64,000 bases of DNA, from positions 248,001 to 312,000 of the forward strand of contig NZ_PJAR01000042.1 in NCBI RefSeq assembly GCF_002836745.1. The letters run 5' to 3'. The DNA is from Glaciecola sp. 33A. Its GTDB lineage: Bacteria; Pseudomonadota; Gammaproteobacteria; Enterobacterales; Alteromonadaceae. The translations under genes and the position numbers were made by a program. This document shows positions 26,055-35,541 of the stretch, one piece after another. The notes under the pieces were generated by a model. The model was given only the letters and a program-made list of their open reading frames with translations, was not told where the DNA came from and searched no databases. Numbering within the stretch: position 1 is the first letter of the stretch; each line of letters begins with the position of its first letter.

Positions 26055-26867
26055 TTACTGCTGACAATTGGGGCGATTAGGCGCCGCTTTGTATGCCGCT
26101 AAAGCCCCTTGCATGTTCGCCTGTAAATCTTCAATTCTCGTTTTTGGTGAAGGGTGAGTAGAAAAGAATTCGGGTTGTGACTGACCGCTACTTGCCTTCG
26201 CCATATTCCTCCATAACTCAACTGACTCTTGTGGGTTAAAGCCTGCCTTTGCCATCAATTCTAAGCCAATTTCGTCTGCTTCACTTTCGTGGGTGCGACC
26301 AAATGGCATGGTGACCCCATACTGAAAGCCCAGTCCCAGACCGGTCATGATCAACTGACTACTGGCAACCTCGTTGGTTTGCAAAGCAACATTGACTGCT
26401 TCTTGGCCAATACCAATTAAGGTGCTGCGTGATACACGTTCATTTCCATGATGCGCAATGACATGTCCTACTTCATGGCCTATCACTGCGGCAACTTGAT
26501 GCTGATTAACGGCAACGTCCAACAAGCCTGTGTAGACACCAATTTTGCCACCGGGCAGAGCGAAAGCGTTTACTTGCGCGTCGTCAAATACGACGACTTC
26601 CCATTTGCCGTCGAATACATCTTTGGGCACATGTCGGGTGATACTGTCTGCAATACATTGCACATAATCGTTCTGAACCGGTTTATTTGACATCTTGATA
26701 TTCTCTTTCATGCTTGAAAAGGCTTGAACACCCATTTCACTTAACTGAGATTCAGGAAATAACAGCATTTGACTACGCCCGGTTGGCGATGTTGCACAAG
26801 AAGCGATAGTCAATGTGGTGGCAATGGTCAAGGTTGCCAATGCGATGCGATTTGATGAGAATGTCAT
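26055..26867 (-). CDS. loiP: M48 family metalloprotease, LoiP-like lipoprotein
   Basis: A 270-residue zinc protease with a lipoprotein signal (lipobox TIASC, Cys about residue 24) placing it in the outer or periplasmic membrane. Zinc motif HEVGHVIAHH (about residues 129-138) with the third ligand in ESEADEIGLELM, and AFALPGGKIGVYTGLL upstream. It resembles LoiP (YggG) and BepA, which degrade misfolded outer-membrane proteins. Nearby metK and tkt match the E. coli surroundings of yggG. The symbol is tentative. Confidence 0.85.
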   Translation of the reverse strand: MTFSSNRIALATLTIATTLTIASCATSPTGRSQMLLFPESQLSEMGVQAFSSMKENIKMSNKPVQNDYVQCIADSITRHVPKDVFDGKWEVVVFDDAQVNAFALPGGKIGVYTGLLDVAVNQHQVAAVIGHEVGHVIAHHGNERVSRSTLIGIGQEAVNVALQTNEVASSQLIMTGLGLGFQYGVTMPFGRTHESEADEIGLELMAKAGFNPQESVELWRNMAKASSGQSQPEFFSTHPSPKTRIEDLQANMQGALAAYKAAPNRPNCQQ

Positions 26868-26881
26868 GCGATTTCCTTGTC

Positions 26882-26905
26882 AAAAAAAAGCCCCCAAAAG
26901 GAGGC
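26882..26905 (-). terminator. Terminator of metK
   Basis: On the reverse strand GCCTCC (26905-26900) pairs with GGGGGC (26895-26890), one mismatch, followed by eight T (26889-26882). Confidence 0.7.
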
Positions 26906-26941
26906 ATTCAATAAAATAGTTGTAATTACCTTAGAACAGTA

Positions 26942-28093
26942 CTATAACCCAGCTGCCTGCTTTAGGTCACCGGCTTTATCTGTTTTTTCCCATGGAAAAT
27001 CATCGCGTCCAAAGTGGCCATACGCAGCAGTGGCTTTGTAGATCGGGCGCTCTAAATCTAACATCTTAATTAGTCCGTAAGGACGTAAATCGAAATGGTC
27101 CCTTACCAGTGCAGTCAGCAATTCATCTGATACCTTACCGGTACCGAAGGTTTCAACGTTGATAGAGGTTGGTTCAGCAACACCGATAGCGTAAGAAATC
27201 TGAATTTCACAACGTTCCGCTAAACCTGCGGCAACCATATTCTTGGCCACGTATCTACCTGCATACGCAGCAGAGCGGTCAACCTTTGATGGGTCCTTGC
27301 CTGAAAATGCACCACCACCATGACGTGCCATGCCGCCATATGTATCGACAATTATTTTACGACCAGTTAAGCCGCAATCGCCCATCGGACCGCCGATAAC
27401 AAAACGCCCTGTTGGATTGATATGAAACTTTGTTTTATTGGATAGCCACTGTGCGGGTAAAACAGGTTTTATAATTTCTTCCATGACAGCTTCACGAAGA
27501 TCTTCATTGGAAACTGAATCACAATGCTGTGTGGAAAGCACAACCGCATCGATTCCAACCGGTTTATCATTTTCGTAAATGAATGTTACTTGGCTTTTCG
27601 CATCGGGTCTTAGCCAACTTAGCTTACCATTTTTGCGCACTTCGGCTTGTTTCTGAACTAGGCGATGAGCATAAGTAATGGGAGCAGGCATCAATACTTC
27701 AGTTTCGTTGCTTGCATACCCAAACATTAAGCCCTGGTCTCCCGCGCCTTGTTCTTCTGGTGATGACCGGTCAACGCCTTGATTGATATCGGTTGACTGC
27801 TTACCAATGGCGTTTAAAACAGCACATGAATTGCCATCAAAGCCCATATCCGAATGTGTGTAGCCAATTTCGTTCACGGTTTTACGCGCTAATTCTTCAA
27901 TATCAACCCAAGCCTTTGTATTAATTTCACCGCCTACTAACACCATGCCTGTCTTCACATATGTTTCGCAAGCGACACGCGCTTTAGGGTCTATTTCTAA
28001 GATGGCATCAAGAACGGCATCTGAGATTTGGTCTGCAATTTTATCTGGATGACCTTCGGATACAGATTCTGATGTAAATAAGTGACTTGCCAT
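26942..28093 (-). CDS. metK: S-adenosylmethionine synthetase
   Basis: A 383-residue enzyme making SAM from methionine and ATP. Diagnostic blocks: [18 protein letters not shown] (residues 11-28), [12 protein letters not shown] (about 116-127), and [23 protein letters not shown] (about 259-281). Monocistronic with its own terminator. The upstream region holds a MetJ-type operator (28382-28405), implying repression when SAM is abundant, as known for metK in enterobacteria. Confidence 0.98.
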   Translation of the reverse strand: MASHLFTSESVSEGHPDKIADQISDAVLDAILEIDPKARVACETYVKTGMVLVGGEINTKAWVDIEELARKTVNEIGYTHSDMGFDGNSCAVLNAIGKQSTDINQGVDRSSPEEQGAGDQGLMFGYASNETEVLMPAPITYAHRLVQKQAEVRKNGKLSWLRPDAKSQVTFIYENDKPVGIDAVVLSTQHCDSVSNEDLREAVMEEIIKPVLPAQWLSNKTKFHINPTGRFVIGGPMGDCGLTGRKIIVDTYGGMARHGGGAFSGKDPSKVDRSAAYAGRYVAKNMVAAGLAERCEIQISYAIGVAEPTSINVETFGTGKVSDELLTALVRDHFDLRPYGLIKMLDLERPIYKATAAYGHFGRDDFPWEKTDKAGDLKQAAGL

Positions 28094-28381
28094 GGATTTT
28101 CCTATATTCGTTTAAATACAGACCCTCTTACGGTCTATACTTTAATTCTAGTACAGCGAAAACGATTGAAGCGTTAAAAACCAGTTAAGCCCTTAACAAT
28201 ACCCAGCGACTTTGGCGCCTATCTTTAACAAATAAACGTGAGTATTTGTGCGTGCAATTTCCGTCATTTTTCTCTAAAAAGTGCATTAATACCGGTTTAA
28301 AAAAAGGTAAATATTTTTCGCTAATCAACTTTCGCGACTTTGTGGTCGTATTGTAGAGTAAATTTTGTATTTTACCAATAT
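28094..28381. other. Long metK leader region
   Basis: If the metK promoter is at the met-box, the transcript carries about 270 untranslated bases. No open frame with a ribosome site and no known riboswitch pattern was recognised. 28406-28610, upstream of tkt, also shows nothing beyond AT-rich promoter-like DNA. Confidence 0.4.
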
Positions 28382-28405
28382 TTACTTCTAGACGTCTAAA
28401 AGTCC
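28382..28405 (-). promoter_or_regulatory. MetJ-type operator and probable metK promoter
   Basis: The centre AGACGTCT (28390-28397) lies inside TAGACGTCTA and is flanked by 8-mers matching the met-box at 5 of 8 positions each. Reading toward metK, TTGGAC and TAAATA are separated by a 17-base spacer that contains the operator. The same arrangement occurs before thrL at 5766-5790. Confidence 0.65.
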
Positions 28406-28610
28406 AACAACTCTACGGCTACTTACGGCCTCTAGCGCAATTTGGATTTTATAAAACGGGATTTAGTCAAAAAAATGCAGACACAAACGCCGAATAATGA
28501 TTGAACAAAGTGGCCTACTGTATGAGAATACGTGTTCTATTTTGAGATTGCCTTCTATTCGAGGAGTTAGTCTAATACGCAATAAGTAATCGAAGTTTCT
28601 AGGAGAGCTC

Positions 28611-30605
28611 ATGCCATCACGTCGTCATCTAGCCAACGCCATCCGTGCTTTAAGTATGGACGCTGTTCAAAAAGCGAAGTCAGGTCATCCTGGCGCACCA
28701 ATGGGAATGGCAGATATTGCTCAAGTATTGTGGGCAGACTTCTTGTCCCACAACCCACAAAACCCTAACTGGGAAAACAGAGACCGTTTTGTATTGTCAA
28801 ATGGTCATGGTTCAATGTTGCTTTATTCATTGTTGCACCTTTCAGGCTACGAACTGCCGATTGACGAATTAAAGCAATTTCGTCAATTACATTCCAAAAC
28901 ACCAGGCCACCCAGAATATGGCTATGCACCAGGTGTCGAAACAACGACTGGTCCATTAGGGCAAGGTCTTACTAACGCTGTGGGTATGGCAATCGCCGAA
29001 AAAGTGCTGGGCGCACAATTCAACCGTGACACGTTTACTATCGTTGATCATCAAACTTATACGTTTTTAGGCGACGGTTGCTTAATGGAAGGTATTTCTC
29101 ACGAAGCCTGTTCACTTGCCGGTACCTTAGGTTTGGGCAAATTAGTCGCGTTTTGGGATGATAATGGTATCTCTATCGATGGTGAAGTTGAGGGCTGGTT
29201 CAACGATGACACGCCCAAGCGGTTTGAGGCTTACGGCTGGCAGGTGATCAGTGACGTTGATGGTCACGATCCGGAGCAAATTAGAGCGGCAATTGAGCAA
29301 GCTAAAGCGGATACAACTCGCCCGACCTTAATTTGTTGTAAAACTGTCATTGGTTTTGGTTCACCCAACAAGCAGGGCAAGGAAGATTGCCACGGCGCGC
29401 CGCTAGGTGACGCTGAAATTGAGCTGGTTAGAAAAGAACTAAACTGGCCATATGCGCCATTTGAAATTCCGCTTGATGTTTATACCGCTTGGGATGCCAA
29501 AGCCAAAGGTGCTGCAGATGAAGCCGCTTGGGAAGTTTTGTTCGCTGGCTATCAGCAGGCTTATCCTGAGTTAGCGCAAGAGTTTATACGCAGAAAAAAT
29601 AACAGCTTGCCTGAGTCATGGGGCCATGAGTCGGCTAAGTATATTCGTAGCTTGCAAGATAACCCAGAAAATATTGCAACGCGTAAAGCCTCGCAAAATA
29701 CATTGAATGCGTTTGGTCCATTATTACCTGAACTTTTAGGCGGTTCTGCCGACCTTGCGGGCTCTAACTTAACTATTTGGTCTGGCAGTAAAGGCGTCAG
29801 CAAAGATGACGCATCGGGTAACTATTTGTACTATGGCGTACGTGAATTTGGTATGTCGGCCATGATGAACGGCATTACGCTGTATGGCGGCTTTAAAGCT
29901 TACGGCGCAACATTCTTAATGTTTGTGGAATACGCTCGTAACGCAGTTAGAATGGCAGCGCTTATGAAGCAGCCTTGCATATTTGTGTACACTCACGATT
30001 CGATTGGATTGGGTGAAGATGGTCCAACGCATCAGCCTGTTGAGCAGGTTGTTTCGTTGCGCGCAACACCTAACTTAGACAACTGGCGTCCATGCGATCA
30101 AGTCGAATCAGCGATTGCTTGGAAAGCAGCAATTGAGAGAACAGATGGCCCAACAACCTTAATATTTACGCGCCAAGGTTTGCCACAGCAAGCCAGGAAT
30201 GAACAGCAATTATCTGACGTAGAACGCGGTGGCTATGTATTAGTCGACAGCGATGTTGTGCCTCAAATCATGTTAATTGCAACCGGTTCTGAGGTTCAGT
30301 TAGCGGTTGAGGCTGCAGCGAAACTCAACGCTGAAGGGATACCAACGCGTGTTGTATCAATGCCATGTACTGACTTGTTTGACCGTCAATCAGCAGAATA
30401 TAAAGAAACTGTGTTACCCAGAGCCGTGACTAAACGTGTGGCTGTTGAAGCACTAGCCAAAGATACTTGGTACAAATATGTAGGTCTCGATGGTGCTGTT
30501 GTGGGTATGGATAGTTTTGGCGAGTCGGCACCGGCGAGTGACTTATTTGCTTACTTTAATATTACTACAGACGCGGTTTATAACGTTGCAAAAGGACTGA
30601 AATAA
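28611..30605 (+). CDS. tkt: Transketolase
   Basis: A 664-residue thiamine-diphosphate enzyme moving two-carbon units in the pentose phosphate pathway. N-terminal [17 protein letters not shown] (about residues 24-40), ThDP motif beginning [13 protein letters not shown] (about 155-167) and ending with a DDN-I motif, and the pyrimidine-domain [16 protein letters not shown]. Start ATG after AGGAGAG. Together with epd and pgk 3' of it this is the E. coli-like order tkt-epd-pgk. Confidence 0.97.
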   Translation: MPSRRHLANAIRALSMDAVQKAKSGHPGAPMGMADIAQVLWADFLSHNPQNPNWENRDRFVLSNGHGSMLLYSLLHLSGYELPIDELKQFRQLHSKTPGHPEYGYAPGVETTTGPLGQGLTNAVGMAIAEKVLGAQFNRDTFTIVDHQTYTFLGDGCLMEGISHEACSLAGTLGLGKLVAFWDDNGISIDGEVEGWFNDDTPKRFEAYGWQVISDVDGHDPEQIRAAIEQAKADTTRPTLICCKTVIGFGSPNKQGKEDCHGAPLGDAEIELVRKELNWPYAPFEIPLDVYTAWDAKAKGAADEAAWEVLFAGYQQAYPELAQEFIRRKNNSLPESWGHESAKYIRSLQDNPENIATRKASQNTLNAFGPLLPELLGGSADLAGSNLTIWSGSKGVSKDDASGNYLYYGVREFGMSAMMNGITLYGGFKAYGATFLMFVEYARNAVRMAALMKQPCIFVYTHDSIGLGEDGPTHQPVEQVVSLRATPNLDNWRPCDQVESAIAWKAAIERTDGPTTLIFTRQGLPQQARNEQQLSDVERGGYVLVDSDVVPQIMLIATGSEVQLAVEAAAKLNAEGIPTRVVSMPCTDLFDRQSAEYKETVLPRAVTKRVAVEALAKDTWYKYVGLDGAVVGMDSFGESAPASDLFAYFNITTDAVYNVAKGLK

Positions 30606-30652
30606 GGTTTGAGATCCCGGTTTAATTTGTTCCAACCAAGGGGCGCAGCGTA

Positions 30653-31666
30653 ATGTTGCGCATCGCAATAAATGGTTTCGGTCGTATTGGCAGAAATGTC
30701 TTGCGTGCACTCTATGAGTCAGGACGTAACCACCAAATTCAAGTTGTTGCTATCAACGAAATAGCATCGCCAGAAGGCGTTGCGCATTTGTTGAAATACG
30801 ACACTGCGCATGGTCGTTTTAAAGGCACAGTCGGCTACACAGACAAGTGTTTAATTGTTCAGGGTGACAAAATTCCACTCTTTCAAGAAAATCACATTGA
30901 AGATCTAGCATGGTCAAAAGTTGGTGTAGACATTGTGTTGGAATGCACTGGTGTATTCAGTTCCAGAGAGTCGGCTCAGCAACACATTAAGAATGGAGCA
31001 AACAAAGTCTTATTTTCACAACCTTGTGGACAAGACATGGATGCCACGATTGTGTTTGGTATCAATCATACTAGTTTACAAGCAAGTGATGTGATTGTGT
31101 CGAATGGTTCATGCACTACGAATTGCATTGTGCCTATTATTCAGGTCTTAGATAATGCTTTTGGTGTCGAAAGTGGCACAATTACCACGATCCATTCATC
31201 CATGAATGATCAACCTGTGATTGATGCGTATCATCCCGATTTGCGTCGTACTCGCGCCGCCAGCCAATCAATCATTCCTGTGGATACTCGCTTAGCTGTG
31301 GGTATCGAAAGAATCCTACCGCGCTTTGCAGGTAAGTTTGAAGCAATTGCGGTAAGAGTGCCCACCATCAATGTGACTGCCATGGACTTGAGCGTCACTT
31401 TACGTGACAAAGTGACGGTTAGTGATGTCAATGCAGCACTGAAAAAGAGTGCGCACGGCGATTTAAAGCACATCATTGACTACACTGAAGAACCACTAGT
31501 GTCGATAGACTTTAATCATGACCCGCACTCTTCTATCGTCGACGGCACGCAAACAAGGGTGAGTCATATGCAGCTAGTTAAAACATTAGTGTGGTGCGAC
31601 AACGAATGGGGTTTTGCAAACCGTATGCTCGACACTGCGTTGTATATGCATAAACTCGACAATTAA
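30653..31666 (+). CDS. epd: Erythrose-4-phosphate dehydrogenase
   Basis: A 337-residue GAPDH-family enzyme. The active site is [15 protein letters not shown] (Cys about 155) and the NAD fold starts with [17 protein letters not shown]. The block ending [20 protein letters not shown] and the C-terminal [19 protein letters not shown] are closer to E. coli Epd than to GapA. It oxidises erythrose-4-phosphate toward pyridoxal phosphate synthesis. Position between tkt and pgk supports this call over GapA. Confidence 0.9.
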   Translation: MLRIAINGFGRIGRNVLRALYESGRNHQIQVVAINEIASPEGVAHLLKYDTAHGRFKGTVGYTDKCLIVQGDKIPLFQENHIEDLAWSKVGVDIVLECTGVFSSRESAQQHIKNGANKVLFSQPCGQDMDATIVFGINHTSLQASDVIVSNGSCTTNCIVPIIQVLDNAFGVESGTITTIHSSMNDQPVIDAYHPDLRRTRAASQSIIPVDTRLAVGIERILPRFAGKFEAIAVRVPTINVTAMDLSVTLRDKVTVSDVNAALKKSAHGDLKHIIDYTEEPLVSIDFNHDPHSSIVDGTQTRVSHMQLVKTLVWCDNEWGFANRMLDTALYMHKLDN

Positions 31667-31695
31667 TTTTTTAACACGTTTGAAAGGAGAAGTTG

Positions 31696-32865
31696 ATGAC
31701 CATTCGTAAAATGCAAGAACTAGACTTAAAAGGGAAGCGAGTACTCATCAGGCAAGACTTAAATGTGCCTGTAAAAGACGGTATTGTGACCTCTGACGCT
31801 CGAATTCGCGCCTCTCTCCCAACCGTACTATTAGCCTTAGATAAAGGGGCAAGCGTAATGTTGATGTCTCACCTGGGGCGTCCTACAGAAGGTGAGTCCG
31901 ATCCGGCGTTTTCATTACAACCGGTCGTAGACTATTTAAACAAAGCCCTTGATGGTGGTGTTGTTTTAGCTACTGACTATCTTCAAGGCTTAGATGTGTC
32001 ATCAGCTAAAGTGATTGTGCTCGAGAATGTGCGGTTTAACCAAGGTGAAAAGGAGGATGATGAGATCTTAGCTAAGCAATATGCTGCTTTGTGTGATGTA
32101 TTCGTCATGGATGCTTTTGGCACAGCGCATAGAGCCCAAGCATCAACTCACGGCGTAGCAAAGTTTGCTACCGAAGCCTGCGCAGGACCGTTGTTATCGG
32201 GTGAACTAGAGGCCTTAGGCAAAGCCTTGGATAACCCTGCACGGCCATTGGTTGCGATAGTCGGTGGTTCAAAAGTATCAACTAAGCTAACGGTACTTGA
32301 ATCATTAGCAAGCAAAGTTGACCAACTGATTGTGGGTGGTGGTATTGCCAATACATTTATTGCTGCGCAAGGCCATAACGTGGGTAAATCGTTGTTTGAA
32401 GCAAGCCTTATTCCAGAGGCAAAACGGTTAATGCGGGCTGCCAAAGATAATAACGGCGAGATACCGGTGCCGACTGATGTAGTAACCGGTGCGCAGTTTT
32501 CAGAATCGACATCGGCTACCTTAAAAGCGGTAAGCGCGGTTAATGATGACGATATGATATTTGATATTGGTCCTGAAACCGCAAAAACCTTAGCTGCGAT
32601 AATAAAGCAGGCTGGCACGATTGTATGGAATGGCCCCGTCGGTGTGTTTGAATTTGACCAGTTTGGCGAAGGAACTAAAACATTGGCGATGGCTATTGCT
32701 GACAGTGATGCTTTTTCTATTGCTGGTGGTGGTGACACACTCGCCGCTGTTGAGAAATATGGTATTGAAGATAAAATATCTTATATTTCCACTGGTGGTG
32801 GTGCATTTTTAGAGTTTTTGGAAGGTAAAACCTTACCGGCAGTTGCCATTTTAGATAGAGACTAA
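31696..32865 (+). CDS. pgk: Phosphoglycerate kinase
   Basis: A 389-residue glycolytic kinase. Motifs [15 protein letters not shown] (residues 16-30), [12 protein letters not shown] (about 55-66), the nucleotide-binding [12 protein letters not shown] and C-terminal [14 protein letters not shown] use the ATG at 31696, after an AAAGGAGA site; a TTG one codon earlier is in frame. It follows epd by 29 bp and so is very likely in the same transcript. Confidence 0.98.
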   Translation: MTIRKMQELDLKGKRVLIRQDLNVPVKDGIVTSDARIRASLPTVLLALDKGASVMLMSHLGRPTEGESDPAFSLQPVVDYLNKALDGGVVLATDYLQGLDVSSAKVIVLENVRFNQGEKEDDEILAKQYAALCDVFVMDAFGTAHRAQASTHGVAKFATEACAGPLLSGELEALGKALDNPARPLVAIVGGSKVSTKLTVLESLASKVDQLIVGGGIANTFIAAQGHNVGKSLFEASLIPEAKRLMRAAKDNNGEIPVPTDVVTGAQFSESTSATLKAVSAVNDDDMIFDIGPETAKTLAAIIKQAGTIVWNGPVGVFEFDQFGEGTKTLAMAIADSDAFSIAGGGDTLAAVEKYGIEDKISYISTGGGAFLEFLEGKTLPAVAILDRD

Positions 32866-32887
32866 CGTTGATCTTACTTGTTTGTGA

Positions 32888-32959
32888 ACTTGATTATAGG
32901 CGAGTTAAGGCCTTGATTAGCGAACTGATCAGATAAGTGGTAAGGCCTATAAAATCAAG
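32888..32959. repeat. Long imperfect inverted repeat between pgk and fba
   Basis: Arms ACTTGATTATAGG (32888-32900) and CCTATAAAATCAAG (32946-32959), with AAGGCCT-type arms nested inside. There is no T run, so it may be a partial attenuator or mRNA-processing structure rather than a simple terminator. Confidence 0.45.
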
Positions 32960-33013
32960 CTAACATAGCGATACTGAGCAGAAATAGCTCACAAACACGA
33001 AAAGGAGCGTTAG

Positions 33014-33913
33014 ATGACAACTCAAGCACAACAAGACATGTTGGCGAAAGTAAAAAACGAAGTTGGCTTCATTGCCGCATTAGATCAAAGCGGTGGAAGT
33101 ACACCCAAAGCACTAAAGCTTTACGGTGTTGAAGAGTCAGCCTACAGCAATGACGAAGAGATGTTCACTTGTGTGCATCAAATGCGCACTCGTATTATGA
33201 CGAGCCCTGCATTTACAGGGGAGCGCGTAATGGGTGCTATCTTGTTTGAGAATACATTGGATCGTGATGTTGAAGGTCTATCTAGCGCACATTATTTATG
33301 GCAACAAAAAAATGTCGTTCCATTCTTAAAAGTTGACAAAGGCTTGGAAGACGAAGCAAACGGTGTTCAGCTAATGAAGCCAATTGCGGGGCTAGATGAG
33401 TTACTAACAAAAGCCAATGCACAAGACGTTTTTGGTACTAAAATGCGTTCTGTTGTAAAGCTAGCCAATAAAGTCGGTGTTGACGCTATTATTGCGCAGC
33501 AGTTTGTTGTTGCTAAGCAAATTTTAGCGGCCGGTTTAGTGCCGATTATTGAGCCTGAAGTGGATATCAATAGCCCAGAAAAAGCGCCAGCTGAAGCTCT
33601 ATTAAAAGCCGCGCTTTTAATTGAGCTTGATGCCTTATCTGATGACCAACATGTAATGTTAAAACTGACTTTGCCGGAGTCGGTCAATTTCTATAAAGAA
33701 TGTATTGAGCATCCAAAAGTGATCAAGGTTGTTGCCTTGTCAGGCGGTTATTCGCGTGAGGTAGCTAATCAAAGGTTAAGTGAAAATAAGGGCATGATTG
33801 CGAGCTTTTCGCGTGCGTTGACTGAAGGTGTGTCTTTTCAACAATCAGATGAAGCGTTTAACGCAACGTTAAATGATGCAATTGAAGGCATTTATCAAGC
33901 ATCAAATACCTAA
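33014..33913 (+). CDS. fba: Class I fructose-bisphosphate aldolase
   Basis: A 299-residue Schiff-base aldolase, cleaving fructose-1,6-bisphosphate. The sequence follows the short bacterial class I type known from staphylococci: [21 protein letters not shown] (in two parts, about residues 17-37), [38 protein letters not shown] with the probable Schiff-base Lys, and [11 protein letters not shown]. It sits where the class II metal-dependent fbaA is found after pgk in E. coli, a likely non-homologous replacement. AAAGGAG precedes the ATG. Confidence 0.94.
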   Translation: MTTQAQQDMLAKVKNEVGFIAALDQSGGSTPKALKLYGVEESAYSNDEEMFTCVHQMRTRIMTSPAFTGERVMGAILFENTLDRDVEGLSSAHYLWQQKNVVPFLKVDKGLEDEANGVQLMKPIAGLDELLTKANAQDVFGTKMRSVVKLANKVGVDAIIAQQFVVAKQILAAGLVPIIEPEVDINSPEKAPAEALLKAALLIELDALSDDQHVMLKLTLPESVNFYKECIEHPKVIKVVALSGGYSREVANQRLSENKGMIASFSRALTEGVSFQQSDEAFNATLNDAIEGIYQASNT

Positions 33914-33950
33914 GCTATAAAAAATCCAGATTAGGGCAAGCTTATTACGA

Positions 33951-33981
33951 AAAAAGGGAACATTATTTATGTTCCCTTTTT
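33951..33981. terminator. Bidirectional terminator between fba and ppx
   Basis: Perfect 13-bp stem AAAAAGGGAACAT / ATGTTCCCTTTTT with a 5-base loop, between convergent genes. Confidence 0.85.
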
Positions 33982-34011
33982 TGTCATTAATACGCCGTCC
34001 TAACATCGCCG

Positions 34012-35541
34012 TTACTTTATACGAATGTGCATGCCGGTGGCTTCAATATACTGGTTTTCTTGTTGTAAATCTGCGAGCAGTAGCGGTGACAAATCAAACC
34101 AATTGTCGGGAAAGCTGAGAATGATTTTTTGCTCAATAATTTCCAAACCAAATTCAGGTAGTTGGCTTTCTTGTCTGTTAATATTAAGCACAATACCCAG
34201 TCGTAGCAGTACCAATAATTTAAGCACCACGGTTTCACTGTAGTTAACGAACGAGGGTAATTCGGCGAGTTTTATTTTTTTGCGATGGAAGCGAACTAAG
34301 GCTGCTAATAATTTTTGTTGCTCTTGGTTAAAACCGGGTAAATCGCTTTGTTCAATAATATAACTAGAGTGACGCTGCACGCCTCGTGAGTTAATTTGTA
34401 GGCCGACTTCATGCAGCAGCGCAGACCAACCCAATATGTGGCGTAAATCTCCAGTTTTAATATCCCAAGCGTCGGCTGCTTGTTCATAAATTTTGATGCA
34501 AGTGCCCCATACTTTTTTAGCGTATAGCGTGTCCACATCATAACGTGTTGCTAGGCTTTGCGCAGTGCGCTCCCTAATATTTGTATTCGCACCGGTGTCA
34601 TGCGCTTCGTAAAGAACGCCTTCACGCAACGCCGCACCACTTATTTCCATTGCAGTTAAATTCAAACTACGAAAAATAGCAATGAGAATACTCAGTCCTG
34701 CAGCAAATACTTGTTTTCTATCTTCGGTCAAGCTGGGTAAGTTTAGTTGGTTTGAATGGCCCACTTCACAGCAGGCGTGCATCAACTCATTTAAGCCTAT
34801 TTTAGTGATAGCCACATCACTCTTGCTTTGCGCCTGCGCAGTCAGTACAGAGCAGATAGAGCGAATAGTGCCAGATGCGCCAATGTTGGTTTCCCATTTA
34901 AACCGTTTTAAATTACCAACAACTAATTCAATTTCTTGGCGAGCGCCAGTAATAGCTGCTTGAAACGCTTTTTTAGTAATAACGCCATCAGAAAAATAAC
35001 GTTTTTGATAACTCACACAACCCATTTGTACGCTTTTACACATCATAGGTAGTAAGTGTTCACCAACCGCAAACTCTGTCGAACCACCGCCAATATCGAC
35101 CACTAATCGGTTTCCTTCAGATTGCGTCGTATTGGCAATGCCGGTATAAATTAAACGAGCCTCTTCAGGTCCTGAAATGATTTCAATCGGGTAGGGGATC
35201 ACTTTTCGCGCTTTGGACAAGAATACTTCTGCATTGCGTGCTTTGCGTAAGGTATGTGTGGCGACAATTCGAACATGCGAAGGTTCAAGCCCTTGCATAC
35301 TTTCCGCCATACTTTGTAAGGTTGTTAAACCGCGTTCCATTGCTTCGTCGGATAGAATGTTTTTATCGTTCAAGCCTTCTGCTAATCGAACTTTGTGCTT
35401 TATCTTTTGTACCGTTTGCAATGACCCTGCAACGACTCTAGCAATAACTAAATGGAAGCTATTAGAACCAATATCTAAGGCAGCATAAAGGTTGATATCA
35501 CGAGTTTTGACATCTTCAAAAACATTTTCTAGGGTCTGCAA
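34012..35541 (-). CDS. ppx: Exopolyphosphatase
   Basis: A 509-residue Ppx/GppA phosphatase that degrades polyphosphate chains. The ASKHA phosphate loop is ALDIGSNSFHLVIARV (about residues 20-35), second motif VVDIGGGSTEFAVG (about 141-154), and a C-terminal HD-like domain (HILGWSALLHEVGLQI). It begins immediately after the ppk stop, so both are one operon, making and breaking polyphosphate. A GppA (pppGpp phosphatase) role is possible but the ppk linkage favours Ppx. Confidence 0.93.
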   Translation of the reverse strand: MQTLENVFEDVKTRDINLYAALDIGSNSFHLVIARVVAGSLQTVQKIKHKVRLAEGLNDKNILSDEAMERGLTTLQSMAESMQGLEPSHVRIVATHTLRKARNAEVFLSKARKVIPYPIEIISGPEEARLIYTGIANTTQSEGNRLVVDIGGGSTEFAVGEHLLPMMCKSVQMGCVSYQKRYFSDGVITKKAFQAAITGARQEIELVVGNLKRFKWETNIGASGTIRSICSVLTAQAQSKSDVAITKIGLNELMHACCEVGHSNQLNLPSLTEDRKQVFAAGLSILIAIFRSLNLTAMEISGAALREGVLYEAHDTGANTNIRERTAQSLATRYDVDTLYAKKVWGTCIKIYEQAADAWDIKTGDLRHILGWSALLHEVGLQINSRGVQRHSSYIIEQSDLPGFNQEQQKLLAALVRFHRKKIKLAELPSFVNYSETVVLKLLVLLRLGIVLNINRQESQLPEFGLEIIEQKIILSFPDNWFDLSPLLLADLQQENQYIEATGMHIRIK

